Positions 26,129 to 35,298 of a stretch of 64,000 bases of DNA are shown in pieces. The position numbers and the translations under genes were made by a program. Every line of letters starts with the position of its first letter. Position 1 is the first letter of the stretch. Source of the stretch: an uncultured Acetatifactor sp. (lineage in GTDB: Bacteria > Bacillota > Clostridia > Lachnospirales > Lachnospiraceae); contig CAJULV010000002.1 in assembly GCA_910587555.1 (NCBI GenBank), positions 108,689 to 172,688 of the forward strand, in the 5' to 3' direction. Under the pieces are notes generated by a model that worked only from the letters and a program-made list of their open reading frames with translations, was not told where the DNA came from and made no database searches.

Positions 26129-27187
26129 TTACGCCTCATCCAGTGCGCGTTTTACCCGAGCTTCCCTGGCCGCCAGGGCACGGTCATGCTCCGCCATAAT
26201 CCGCACCAGTTCCTCATAGCTTGTCTTCTGGGGATTCCACCCCAGAACCTCTCTCGCCCTTGTGGGGTCTCCCAGAAGGTTGTCCACATCCGTAGGCCGA
26301 ATCCAGTCCGGATTCACCCGAACCAGCAGCTTCCCCGTCTCCCTGTCGTATCCCTTCTCGTCAATGCCTGTTCCCTCCCAGCGAATCCATATCCCGTTGG
26401 CGGCAAAAGCCCTCTCCGCAAAGTCCCTCACCGTATGCTGTATCCCTGTGGCGATCACGAAATCCTCCGGCCTGTCATGCTGCAGCATCATCCACATGCA
26501 TTCCACATAATCCTTCGCATACCCCCAGTCCCTCAGAGAGTCCAGGTTTCCAAGTTCCAGATACTCCTGTGTCCCCTCGGCAATCCGCCCAGCCGCCAGG
26601 GTAATCTTGCGGGTGACGAAATTCTCTCCCCGCCTCTCCGATTCATGGTTAAATAATATCCCGTTTACCGCAAACATCCCGTAAGCCTCACGGTACTCCT
26701 TTACGATCCAGAATCCGTACTGCTTTGCCACCGCATAAGGGCTGTAGGGGTGAAAGGGCGTAGTCTCTTTCTGGGGAATCTCTTCCACTTTTCCGAACAG
26801 TTCCGATGTGGATGCCTGGTAAATTCTCGTTTTCTCCGTAAGCCCCAGCACCCGTACCGCCTCCAGTATCCGCAGCACGCCGATAGCATCCACGTCCCCG
26901 GTGTATTCCGGAACATCAAATGACACCTGCACATGAGACTGGGCAGCAAGGTTGTATATCTCATCGGGCTGCACAGCACCGATAACATTCACCAGGGAAG
27001 AGGAATCCGACAGATCGCCGTCATGAAGTGCGATTGCGTTTGCGGCAATCAGATGGTCTATCCTTTTCGTATTGGGCGTGGATGCCCGCCTGACAATCCC
27101 GTGTACTTCATATCCCTTTTCCAGCAAAAACTCCGCCAGATAGGAACCGTCCTGCCCGGTAATGCCTGTAATCAATGCTTTCTTCAT
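26129..27187 (-). CDS. gmd: GDP-mannose 4,6-dehydratase
   Basis: A 352-residue short-chain dehydrogenase. The start at 27187 has GGAGGG upstream; a frame extension to 27259 overlaps the promoter. ALITGITGQDGSYLAEFLLE binds NAD(P), and the catalytic Ser-Tyr-Lys are in YQASTSELFGK and YSPYAVAKQYGFW. HESERRGENFVTRKI is the family signature. Converts GDP-mannose to GDP-4-keto-6-deoxymannose, the precursor of GDP-fucose, GDP-rhamnose or GDP-perosamine. No reductase or aminotransferase obviously specific for this product is in the window. Confidence 0.96.
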   Translation of the reverse strand: MKKALITGITGQDGSYLAEFLLEKGYEVHGIVRRASTPNTKRIDHLIAANAIALHDGDLSDSSSLVNVIGAVQPDEIYNLAAQSHVQVSFDVPEYTGDVDAIGVLRILEAVRVLGLTEKTRIYQASTSELFGKVEEIPQKETTPFHPYSPYAVAKQYGFWIVKEYREAYGMFAVNGILFNHESERRGENFVTRKITLAAGRIAEGTQEYLELGNLDSLRDWGYAKDYVECMWMMLQHDRPEDFVIATGIQHTVRDFAERAFAANGIWIRWEGTGIDEKGYDRETGKLLVRVNPDWIRPTDVDNLLGDPTRAREVLGWNPQKTSYEELVRIMAEHDRALAAREARVKRALDEA

Positions 27188-27226
27188 ATTATTGCCCTCC
27201 GCCGGAAAATACTTAAAACTTTTTTC

Positions 27227-27255
27227 ATTATAGCAGATTCCCCATATAATTCCAA
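27227..27255 (-). promoter_or_regulatory. Sigma-A-like promoter upstream of gmd
   Basis: Minus strand TTGGAA (27255-27250), 17-bp spacer, TATAAT (27232-27227). It lies 40 bp before the gmd start and probably drives gmd, glf, manC and pseC. Confidence 0.75.
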
Positions 27256-27360
27256 TCATAAATTAGTGATTCCTTTATTTTCTAAGCGAATGCGTGCCGA
27301 TCCGGCAGACTTTTATCAGAGTGACCTGTTAGAAAATGATATGGGTTAAATACGGCTTTC

Positions 27361-27600
27361 CCGGAGAAGTCAACAACCCCGCTGCAAGCAACGGGGCATC
27401 AAGCTTGTAGCGCTGCAAGCAGCGGGGTATGTGACCCTCGCGGCATTCGCCAAATGGATGCTGACGCATCCGCTTGGCTCATTGCCCGCGGGAATCTAAT
27501 GCGGCTACGGGAAACACGCCGCTCATTCCGGAACGTGAAATAAGTGGCCCGACAACACCTAAGCCACCATTTCAACTCCCCTTTTATGTAATATAGTATA
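27361..27600. other. Gene-free structured region with several hairpins (possible intergenic repeat element)
   Basis: Between the gmd promoter and the blaI-like gene (27256-27702) no gene is convincing. The stretch contains stacked inverted repeats: outer arms CCCCGCTGC/GCAGCGGGG at 27378-27426, CGCTGCAAGCAGCG at 27411-27424, and GCCAA..GGATGC/GCATCC..TTGGC at 27449-27478. CCCGCGGG lies near 27485. The density of hairpins suggests a dispersed RNA-forming or REP-like element. No second copy is in the window. Confidence 0.55.
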
Positions 27601-27702
27601 GTGCATTCGTGCGCCGGTGTAAAGAAATACCCGTCGACAAATATCGACAGCGGCATGTGCGCCGCCTGCTCGGGCGGTCACACTCCCTCTGCCAAAACCT
27701 CT

Positions 27703-28074
27703 CTATCTGTTCCTGATTTCCTCCAGCAGAGCCTCCAGCCTTTCCATGTCCTCTGCCGTCACCTTATCTTTTCCCACAAGCGCGGCAAAAAAGCCGCCCG
27801 GCCTGCCGCCGTAGAAATCATCCAGAATTTCCTGCGTCTGCGCCTGCAAAAGCTCATCCCTCGTCATGGCGGGCTTTACATAAGCGCGGGTCCTGCTCAC
27901 AATCCCTTTTTCCTCCAGGCGGAACAGCAGGGTGTTCAGGGTCTGCCGCTTCCAGCTCTTGCCCTTCTCTTTCATCATCTCCAACAGCTCCCTGGTCGCA
28001 ACGGGATCGGAATTCTCCCACAGCACTTCCATGACATTTCGCTCTGTCTCCGTTATTTTATGGCTGACCTTCAT
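27703..28074 (-). CDS. BlaI/MecI/CopY-family transcriptional repressor
   Basis: A 123-residue winged-helix protein. The ATG at 28074 is preceded by AGGAGGAGGAGAGAGGG. ITETERNVMEVLWENSDPV and KRQTLNTLLFRLEEKGIVSR form the DNA-binding domain, and the C-terminal third forms the dimerisation helices. In this family the repressor is usually paired with a BlaR1-type membrane protease; none is adjacent here. It could regulate the sugar genes on either side or act elsewhere. Confidence 0.88.
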   Translation of the reverse strand: MKVSHKITETERNVMEVLWENSDPVATRELLEMMKEKGKSWKRQTLNTLLFRLEEKGIVSRTRAYVKPAMTRDELLQAQTQEILDDFYGGRPGGFFAALVGKDKVTAEDMERLEALLEEIRNR

Positions 28075-28189
28075 CCCTCTCTCCTCCTCCTTTTGAATAC
28101 CCTTCATTTTACTGTACTTTACCTGCTGTGTCAAAGCCTTATTTCAATCATTTCATTTCCGTCCGAGACAAAGCGCCGTATATATGCCC

Positions 28190-29182
28190 TTATTCGAAAT
28201 GGATCGTCCCCAACAGGCTCCGGATATCCTCCACGCTGAGCCATTCCGTATTGTTGCCGGAACTGTAGGAAAATCCCGCCGGAACCTTTTTGCCGGTAGG
28301 AACAGCCCGCCGGCTTTCACTCCACACCATCTGCGGATACACGATAAAGTGATTATCATATTCATACGTGTTGGGGGCGTCCTCCACGGTCACCATGACC
28401 TCGTGCAGCTTCTCGCCCTCCCGGATTCCCACCTCCCGCTTTGTACATCCGGGCAGCATGGCCTCCGCAAGATCCGTAACCTTAAAGGAAGGTATCTTCG
28501 AAATAAAGGTCTCACCGCCCCTGGCTTCCTCAAGCGCCTTTATCACCAGTTCCACCCCCTGCCGCAGGCTGATCCAGAACCTGGTCATACGGAAATCGGT
28601 AATGGGCAGTTCAGAAACGCCCTTTTGAAGGATATTATGGAAAAACGGTATGACGGAACCTCTGCTGCCGGCCACATTGCCGTAGCGGACAATGGAAAAG
28701 CTGATGTCCTTGGTGCCCGCATAGGCATTTGCGGCAATAAACAGCTTGTCCGACACCAGCTTTGTACCGCCGTAGAGGTTCACCGGGTTTACCGCCTTAT
28801 CCGTAGACAGCGCCACCACCTTTTTCACACCCATATCCAGCGCCGCGTCTATAACGTTCTGTGCGCCGTTGATATTGGTCTTAATCGCCTCTGCGGGGTT
28901 GTATTCACATGCCGGCACCTGCTTTAAAGCCGCCGCGTGTATCACATAGTCCACGCCTTCAAGCGCCCTGCGGAGTCTCTCCTTATCGCGCACGTCCCCG
29001 ATAAAAAAACGAAGCTTCGCCGCGTTTTCCCTGAATTCATTCTGCATGTTAAACTGTTTGAATTCGTCCCTGGAATAAATGATGATTTTTTTTGGTTCAT
29101 AATGCTCCAGGACATACTTGGTAAACGCTTTGCCAAAACTCCCTGTACCGCCAGTAATTAATATTGATTTGTCGTTCAGCAT
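28190..29182 (-). CDS. pseB: UDP-N-acetylglucosamine 4,6-dehydratase (inverting), PseB
   Basis: A 330-residue short-chain dehydrogenase of the PseB/FlaA1 type. SILITGGTGSFGKAFTKYVL binds the cofactor, YSRDEFKQFNMQNEF is the family motif, and the catalytic region has ALSTDKAVNPVNLYGGTKLV (Thr/Asp-Lys-Tyr). It removes water from UDP-GlcNAc and inverts C5, the first step of pseudaminic-acid-type sugar synthesis. pseC and a PseH-like gene lie 5-8 kb away. No PseG, PseI or PseF is in the window. Confidence 0.93.
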   Translation of the reverse strand: MLNDKSILITGGTGSFGKAFTKYVLEHYEPKKIIIYSRDEFKQFNMQNEFRENAAKLRFFIGDVRDKERLRRALEGVDYVIHAAALKQVPACEYNPAEAIKTNINGAQNVIDAALDMGVKKVVALSTDKAVNPVNLYGGTKLVSDKLFIAANAYAGTKDISFSIVRYGNVAGSRGSVIPFFHNILQKGVSELPITDFRMTRFWISLRQGVELVIKALEEARGGETFISKIPSFKVTDLAEAMLPGCTKREVGIREGEKLHEVMVTVEDAPNTYEYDNHFIVYPQMVWSESRRAVPTGKKVPAGFSYSSGNNTEWLSVEDIRSLLGTIHFE

Positions 29183-29310
29183 AGTTTCCTCTTTTCCCTG
29201 TTAATACAGTATTTTATATCTATTTCCGCTCTCTCACCGACATGGGCGTAACCGCCCCGAGAGCAGGCGGCCTCCGCAGAAAGCGCTCTTTCACAAAAAA
29301 TGCAGAACTG

Positions 29311-29372
29311 CCGACAACACAGCCGGCCTGTTATAACCGGCATGCCGGTATTTCTGCCGTCTGTGCTGTCGG
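29311..29372. other. Long inverted repeat between the lipoprotein gene and pseB
   Basis: Arms CCGACAACACAG (29311-29322) and CTGTGCTGTCGG (29361-29372) match with one mismatch. The loop contains a second perfect palindrome CCGGCATGCCGG (29337-29348). On the minus strand a TTTTTT tract follows 10 bases after the arm, so it may act as a terminator for the lipoprotein gene, but the spacing is not ideal. Confidence 0.6.
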
Positions 29373-29409
29373 ACAATCAGTTACAACACAAATAGAATAT
29401 GCATTATCC

Positions 29410-30429
29410 TTACATCATATCCGGCGACCAGTCAATATCCGTATCTCCTTCGGAGGGAACCGGCGTCGGTTCGGGTGTGGGTTCCGGTGTCGGCTCAGGC
29501 GTGGGCGCCGGCGTAGGATCCGGCTCGGGTTCGGGATCCGGCTCCTGCGGCGGTGCAGGCGGCTCCGGTTCCTTCGTAGGCGCCTGGGTTGCTGCCGGCG
29601 GCTTCTTGGTGGTTGTGGGCTTCGGTGTCGCGGTGGGTTCCGGTGTCGGCGTAGCCGCGATCTCTCCCTGTTCGTTATAAGTCACGTTTGTAGTCTTATA
29701 TTCAAAATTCTCCCGGTTTGTCCACAGGTCAAAAGCTTCTCCCGGATCGCCGGTACGTTCGGATTTCGTATATTCCCCTACGATAATGCCGTTGGCATAG
29801 GTACCTGTCTCCTTCAGCATATGTCCGGTCCCGCTGTCGATCTGCCACTTTTCAAAGGCACCGTTATATACGCCCTCAGAGACGGATGTCTGCAGCAGCC
29901 AGGTCACGCCCCTTGCCTGCTTCAATACAATAATCTGCCCGTTCGCCTGATAACATACATTAATATAAGGTTTTTCTTCAATATCATACCCCACCTGTAC
30001 GGAAAGCGTCGCATCCCCGGCACCGCCGACAGTGTAGCTGCGGCATCCCTCATATAACCCGCCTGCCATTGCGGCAAACCACTCTTCACTGCTCACCAGG
30101 TGAATAGCCTCTCCTATATACTCGGCAAGCTCCAGATTCTGCCTCAGGTTCTTCATTGCCTCCAGAACCGCTGCTTCCGCCTCCTCGCTCAGTCCTTCCG
30201 GAACCCCGCCGCCCTGCAGGGCATCCCCGGCAGGAGCCGGCGTCTCCGTATTCTCCGGCGTGCCTTCCTCCTGCCCTCCTACAGGCTCCGACTCGCTTGC
30301 CAGGGGAATGGGTTCCAGCACGTCTATGCTCCCTTCCTCTGCGCTGCCCTCACTGCCGTCGCCGCAGCCCCCAAGCAGGAGCGCAGCCAAAAAAGCCGTC
30401 ACGGCACAGTATCTCCACTTATTTTTCAT
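29410..30429 (-). CDS. Secreted lipoprotein with Pro/Thr/Glu-rich C-terminal tail
   Basis: A 339-residue protein. The start at 30429 has GGAGG seven bases upstream. The signal peptide ends in the lipobox LLLGGCGD. Residues about 25-95 are low-complexity and acidic; the middle domain (95-255) is globular with LAEYIGEAIHLVSSEEWFAAM and ETGTYANGIIVGEYTKSERTG. The last 80 residues are a repeat-rich wall-spanning tail of T-P-E-P and related units (PTPEPTATPKPTTTKK). Function unknown. It sits between the glucosaminidase and the pseB gene and is likely surface exposed. Confidence 0.75.
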   Translation of the reverse strand: MKNKWRYCAVTAFLAALLLGGCGDGSEGSAEEGSIDVLEPIPLASESEPVGGQEEGTPENTETPAPAGDALQGGGVPEGLSEEAEAAVLEAMKNLRQNLELAEYIGEAIHLVSSEEWFAAMAGGLYEGCRSYTVGGAGDATLSVQVGYDIEEKPYINVCYQANGQIIVLKQARGVTWLLQTSVSEGVYNGAFEKWQIDSGTGHMLKETGTYANGIIVGEYTKSERTGDPGEAFDLWTNRENFEYKTTNVTYNEQGEIAATPTPEPTATPKPTTTKKPPAATQAPTKEPEPPAPPQEPDPEPEPDPTPAPTPEPTPEPTPEPTPVPSEGDTDIDWSPDMM

Positions 30430-30526
30430 AATAACCTCCACATTCTCTTCTATCCTGCCGGCATCCGCTTACAGCCGGCCATTTATAATCGGCACAAACC
30501 GCGGGTCAAAACCGGATTCGAAAATT

Positions 30527-32851
30527 TCACTCCTGTGCCCCCAGTGCATCCGCGTCCCCAATCAGCTTCCTCAGGAACGCATCCGCCTCAGAACCCTCCG
30601 GATATGTTCCCTGCTGAATCAGCTGGCCGGCCAGCCCGTATATGCTCCTTGCCACCACAGGCCCGTACAGAGTTGTCTGCACGCCGCCCTTTTCCAGCAC
30701 CGCATATCCCCGGAAAGCGAATTCCGTCTTATACTGTTCCACGGGAAGCCCTACCAGCACGGAAGTAAAACGGTATCTCCCGTCCACAGTCTCAAAAATC
30801 ACGTCCTGCTTCGTGCCGTCCGCATTGGTACCGTAGGACAGGCCGCCCACAATCTTCTCCCCGCCCTTTATCATAGGATACTGGCTCAGATTTGCGTTGC
30901 TGGTGACCAAAGTCCCGTATTCCTTCAGAGTATATCCTTCTACGCCGCCGGAGAGAAGCCTTCCCCGCAGCTCCGCCGAAATGCCGGTCTTAAAGCGGAT
31001 TCCCGTCTTGCCCGTAATCCGGATGGAGAAACCGTGATAAGTCAGCAAATCCTCCAGCCCCGGCAGCGGCGTGGCCGTATATATCACCCCGTTATGGCTC
31101 AGATTCCATACATACATGCCGATGGCGGCGCCGTTCTCGTTATATTTATAGAGTACCGCCGTCTTCGCGTTAGCGTCAGGCGCCGTGACAACCAGGTTCC
31201 CGCCGCGCTGCTGCCCCTGATATGCCACTCCGTCCAGCCACATCACCGTGTCGCTGTAGCCTTCCGGATATGACAGCACCACCTCTGTGGAATAAACCGG
31301 CGCCCCACAGGGTGCTTCAGGCATATTCTCATAGACCGGAATCTTAAATACAAACGGGCTGTCCAGGGCGCCTGCCCCTTCATAAAGCCTCTTAATGCTG
31401 GAAGCTTCCGTGGTGGGCGCGGTGATATTCTGCATATACTGGTGGGTATAGGGCGCATACGCACCGTTGGGATTCACGTTAAATTTCTGCAGATACAGCG
31501 TATCCTGTCCCTTTTTGATATAGTTGGCGGAAATAAAGTCCGATCCGCCCCGGATCGATGCCTCTACGCTTGACCACCCATGGTCCTTCGCGTATTTCAG
31601 CCCGCTCAGGTAGACCTGCTCATTAGTGGTTCCCGAGGCTCCCACGTTAAAATAATTGTAATACCCCTCATACCCCGGATATTTACCCGATATCAGCGGC
31701 GACGTGCCTGCTCCCTGCTCCTGCAGCACCCTTGCCGCCAAATGAAAGGGGCTTACCTTACGCCCTTCTTCCCGGCCGATTTCCCAGAAAAGCTGGGCAT
31801 ATGTCTTGTCTGAACCCGGTGCCGTTCCGTTCATAAATGTATTTCCCAGAAAAGACGCCACCGCATCCAAAGTATGATACTGCTCATTGTAAGTCAGCTG
31901 CTCAAACTGAAAGACAGCATTTTCAGACAGGCCGTTCCTGGGGTCCATATACAGCTTTAATGCCGCCTCCGAAGCATAATACCAGGTTCCTTTGTCATAA
32001 AGCCCGTTCTTCGCCCAGTCCGGAAGGGTCTTGTATACCAGGCTCTTTGCCCCGATTTCGTTTGCAATGGACACTCCCCAGTCCAGCCCCGTATTCATCT
32101 TTACAAAAGTCCAGTTGGGATGTGACTGCTTCAGGGCCAGCAGCGCCGGGCGGTAACTCTCAGGAAAAGCCTCTATATCCGGATAGGCAGCCTGCCCTTG
32201 GGCATCCACCGTATAAACGGATCCGCTGAGATCCAGGCCGTATGCCTCCTCCCATTCCAGGAAGCGGGCATCGGAACAGGCCAGATATGTACGGGGTACA
32301 TACCCGTACCTCAGCGCGCCGTTGTATTCCAGCTTCACGTAATACCATACTTCCGTCTCGTCATCCACATACATATCCAGAATGTTGACGGTCTGTCCGC
32401 TCAGGACGGTAACTTCAATATCGCTTTCCAAGGAAGGCTGCCGGCGAACCGGATACTCGTCGCTCAGGTAGACCAACGCCATAATATCCCGCTCTGCCGC
32501 AATCTGCGACAGGCCCTCTCCCGCTTCCTCCAGCCATTGCGCGGTTTCTTCATCCATATTTCCGGAGCTGCGCTTCCATGGGTTTTCCGAAATTCGGGAC
32601 GCCTCTCCGCCTGCCCCTGCGCTGTCTCCGGACGACACGGTTTGGTCACCGAATTCCGTGCCCGGCGCCGCTTCCTCCGTCCCCGGCATTCCCTGGCTGT
32701 TTTCAGTCCCTTTTTCCTCCCTGCCGTCCTGCTGTACAGCGTCCGTGCCCTCCGCCGATGCCAGCATTGCGGGCCATTCTATATCGACGCTCAGCAAAGC
32801 GGTTAGCACCAGTGCCACGCATACGAGCCTTGCCATTTTTTTCATCTTCAT
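30527..32851 (-). CDS. Secreted SH3-domain endo-beta-N-acetylglucosaminidase (GH73-like)
   Basis: A 774-residue secreted hydrolase. The start at 32851 has AAAGG upstream. After a signal peptide (MARLVCVALVLTALLSV) and a low-complexity linker, an SH3-like domain spans about 125-200 (YPVRRQPSLESDIEVTVLSG). The GH73/LytD-type domain spans about 235-480: HPNWTFVKMNTGLDWG, a candidate acidic residue in NEIGAKSLVYK, and the EQGAGTSPLISGKYPGYEGY block. A further beta-rich region closes the chain. Cleaves GlcNAc linkages in peptidoglycan, probably for remodelling during cell separation or polysaccharide export. Confidence 0.82.
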   Translation of the reverse strand: MKMKKMARLVCVALVLTALLSVDIEWPAMLASAEGTDAVQQDGREEKGTENSQGMPGTEEAAPGTEFGDQTVSSGDSAGAGGEASRISENPWKRSSGNMDEETAQWLEEAGEGLSQIAAERDIMALVYLSDEYPVRRQPSLESDIEVTVLSGQTVNILDMYVDDETEVWYYVKLEYNGALRYGYVPRTYLACSDARFLEWEEAYGLDLSGSVYTVDAQGQAAYPDIEAFPESYRPALLALKQSHPNWTFVKMNTGLDWGVSIANEIGAKSLVYKTLPDWAKNGLYDKGTWYYASEAALKLYMDPRNGLSENAVFQFEQLTYNEQYHTLDAVASFLGNTFMNGTAPGSDKTYAQLFWEIGREEGRKVSPFHLAARVLQEQGAGTSPLISGKYPGYEGYYNYFNVGASGTTNEQVYLSGLKYAKDHGWSSVEASIRGGSDFISANYIKKGQDTLYLQKFNVNPNGAYAPYTHQYMQNITAPTTEASSIKRLYEGAGALDSPFVFKIPVYENMPEAPCGAPVYSTEVVLSYPEGYSDTVMWLDGVAYQGQQRGGNLVVTAPDANAKTAVLYKYNENGAAIGMYVWNLSHNGVIYTATPLPGLEDLLTYHGFSIRITGKTGIRFKTGISAELRGRLLSGGVEGYTLKEYGTLVTSNANLSQYPMIKGGEKIVGGLSYGTNADGTKQDVIFETVDGRYRFTSVLVGLPVEQYKTEFAFRGYAVLEKGGVQTTLYGPVVARSIYGLAGQLIQQGTYPEGSEADAFLRKLIGDADALGAQE

Positions 32852-32974
32852 ATCACACCTTTCTGCAGAGTATCTCAACTCCAAAAAACAGTTTACTACA
32901 CGTACACCTCATTCAGAATAACATATTATCCGCTTTTGTCACCCGGTAATTTCTTCCGTTCGGGCTGCGCCGCC

Positions 32975-33970
32975 TCACGCCCCCCGCAGCCGCACCATGG
33001 CATGCAGCTTCCGGATTCCTCTGGGCGCCAGGGCAAACAATGTATGATAAATCTTATTTTTTCCTGTCAGAACCGGATTTCCCATGGACCTGAACCAGTT
33101 TTTCCGCAGATAAGACACGATTCCCCGGTACATGGCGTTGTCCCTGTTCATCTGCGCAATGGGAATATGCAGCATATATTCCAGCCTCTGAAAAATCCCG
33201 AAGCGGAATGACACTTCTGTCAGTTCCGGATAATCCCGCTTCACAATCTCCGCCGCCATATCCGCATTCTCCACACAGTCGGCAAACACCCTGGAAAATT
33301 CTTCTCGCCCCGCCTTGCGCGAATTGCTCCCCACACGGTAAAATACATGGTAATACTGCCACGGAAGGGACACCAGCCTCCCGATATCCGGAAGCATCCT
33401 CACAATCAGATGAAAATCCTCGTTGAGTTTCCCCGCCGGAAACGCCTCCCGGGGGAAAAGCTCCCTTCGGATCAGCTTGGTGCAGAGCGAGCAGTCTCCT
33501 CTGTGAAGCAGCAGTTCCCTCATAAAATCAGCGCACGCCACCACATGAGGCTCTGCAGGCGGCTCACAGATATCCGAGAGCGGCTTGTCATTCTCGTCCC
33601 TCTCGTCCCTGGCGATCTGTGCCGCCGGAACATGGAACTTCCGAATCCCCCACAGCAGCTTTTCATACATATCCGGCTCTATATAATCGTCACTGTCCAC
33701 AAAACCCACATATTCCCCAGACGCGTGGGCAAGCCCCAGGTTCCTGGCCGCGGAAGTCCCTCCGTTTTCTTTATGGAAAACCCTGATGCGTCCGTCCTCC
33801 TCCGCCAGGCGCTCACACAAATCCCCCGTACCGTCAGTGGAACCGTCGTCCACAAGGAGAATCTCCAGGTTGCGGTAGCTCTGTGCCGTGATGGAACGGA
33901 CACACCGAGGCAGATATTCCAGAATATTATACACCGGGACAATTACCGTAATCAGGGGCATATCGTCCAT
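32975..33970 (-). CDS. GT2 glycosyltransferase
   Basis: A 331-residue protein with AGGAGG before the ATG at 33970. The GT-A fold shows PLITVIVPVYNILEYLPRCV, LLVDDGSTDGTGDLCERLAE and the DxD-like VGFVDSDDYIEPDM. No membrane anchor. Transfers a sugar during repeat-unit assembly; donor and acceptor cannot be inferred. Its start lies 39 bp after the stop of the GT4 gene upstream, and both belong to a run of transferases (32975-36677). Confidence 0.92.
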   Translation of the reverse strand: MDDMPLITVIVPVYNILEYLPRCVRSITAQSYRNLEILLVDDGSTDGTGDLCERLAEEDGRIRVFHKENGGTSAARNLGLAHASGEYVGFVDSDDYIEPDMYEKLLWGIRKFHVPAAQIARDERDENDKPLSDICEPPAEPHVVACADFMRELLLHRGDCSLCTKLIRRELFPREAFPAGKLNEDFHLIVRMLPDIGRLVSLPWQYYHVFYRVGSNSRKAGREEFSRVFADCVENADMAAEIVKRDYPELTEVSFRFGIFQRLEYMLHIPIAQMNRDNAMYRGIVSYLRKNWFRSMGNPVLTGKNKIYHTLFALAPRGIRKLHAMVRLRGA

Positions 33971-34008
33971 AAAGGCACCTCCTGTCATTTTCAAGAACGC
34001 TCCCGCTT

Positions 34009-35298
34009 TCACACATCCGGTTTTTCAGGAATCCCCCTGCGGGTCCCACTGCCGCCGACGGGAAAAGCCCGGAACATCTTCCTTGCCTTATGCTCTGTCA
34101 GAACCGGCGCAGGGGAACAGGGGATACAGCCTCCCGTCTGCCCGGGGGCCTGTCCGCCCGCTTCGAAACCGGACTCCCCGTTTTCCTGCCCCAGGATATT
34201 TCTGATCCGTTTCAGCAGCTGTCCTGCGGCGTTTTCCGCATTCCAGTCTTCCGTAATCGTACGATAAGCACTTCGGCCCAGCTGCCTACAATAGATTCTA
34301 TCTTTAACCAAACTTTCTGTCAAGAAAAACAGCTGCCGCTTTTTTCCGTCCTCATAAATCAGCCCGTTTTCTCCCTGCCGTATCAGCCAGGGCGCCGAGC
34401 CTATCATATGGCCGGCTACCAGCGCGCACGCACTGTTCATGGCCTCGTTCGCCACGGCGCCCCATCCCTCGCGCCTGTCGCTGGTAAACAGAAAAATATC
34501 CGCCTTTTCCATGGCCCTGCGCACCTCTTCCGGCGACCGGTATCCCAGAAATGTGACATGGCCCTCCAGGCCGTATTCCCCCGCCAGCGCCTCCATCCGG
34601 GTCCTCAGTTCGCCGTCCCCGATGATATCCATATGAAAATCCAGTTTTTTATCCCGCAGATATGCCGCCGTCTCCAGCGCCAGTTCCGGGTGCTTCAGGT
34701 CGATAAGCCTGGCCGCCCAGAGCAGGCTGGGAATCTTCTCCTCCCCGTAACCCTTTTCCTCCAGCAGCCTGTCAATGTCGTAATGCCTTGTCTCGGGAAA
34801 ATATCCCCAGCAGTACATTTTTCCCGGGTACGCCCTGACAATGTGAAAATCGGAGGGCACATAGGCCCCGGAACACAGCAGGTATACCGGCGCCCTGCGG
34901 TAACGGGTGTGATCCCTGTACTTTTTCATCAGCCCCCTGGGAGAAACCGCTTTCCACTGCCCTGTCCTGTACAGGCGCTCACTGTAGCGTATCACGGGCC
35001 TTCCGGCTTCCAGGCGGGGCGTGATATAGCTTTCCTCCTCCGTACCACCGAACAGTACGATGTCGCAGTCCAGGATCAGGCGCTTGCAGTATGCCTCTTC
35101 CTCATAAAAACAGCGCACATATGCGGGCCTATCCCCTTCATGCCACCCCATCCGCACACGCTCCTCCTCCATGGGTTCCGTCTGTATGAAGGTAAAATCT
35201 CCTTCCAGAAGGCGGTGCATGACGTTGCAGAAGGGAATCTGGTGGTGATTGATGTAATTGGATACAAACGCCATCCTGATGGCCTGTCCTTTTTTCAT
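34009..35298 (-). CDS. GT4-family glycosyltransferase
   Basis: A 429-residue protein. The GT-B fold is shown by the C-terminal donor domain: IPSLLWAARLIDLKHPELAL, DIIGDGELRTRMEALAGEYG and the E-x7-E motif in SDRREGWGAVANEAMNSACA. The N-terminal half (MAFVSNYINHHQIPFCNVM) binds the acceptor. The last 60 residues are low-complexity and may be disordered. The gene overlaps the upstream GT4 gene by four bases, indicating coupled translation. Confidence 0.88.
   Translation of the reverse strand: MKKGQAIRMAFVSNYINHHQIPFCNVMHRLLEGDFTFIQTEPMEEERVRMGWHEGDRPAYVRCFYEEEAYCKRLILDCDIVLFGGTEEESYITPRLEAGRPVIRYSERLYRTGQWKAVSPRGLMKKYRDHTRYRRAPVYLLCSGAYVPSDFHIVRAYPGKMYCWGYFPETRHYDIDRLLEEKGYGEEKIPSLLWAARLIDLKHPELALETAAYLRDKKLDFHMDIIGDGELRTRMEALAGEYGLEGHVTFLGYRSPEEVRRAMEKADIFLFTSDRREGWGAVANEAMNSACALVAGHMIGSAPWLIRQGENGLIYEDGKKRQLFFLTESLVKDRIYCRQLGRSAYRTITEDWNAENAAGQLLKRIRNILGQENGESGFEAGGQAPGQTGGCIPCSPAPVLTEHKARKMFRAFPVGGSGTRRGIPEKPDV

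Noticed and set aside
27399..27656. 85-codon minus-strand frame in the hairpin-dense element
   Set aside because: No ribosome-binding site, no protein-like composition and it runs through the inverted repeats.
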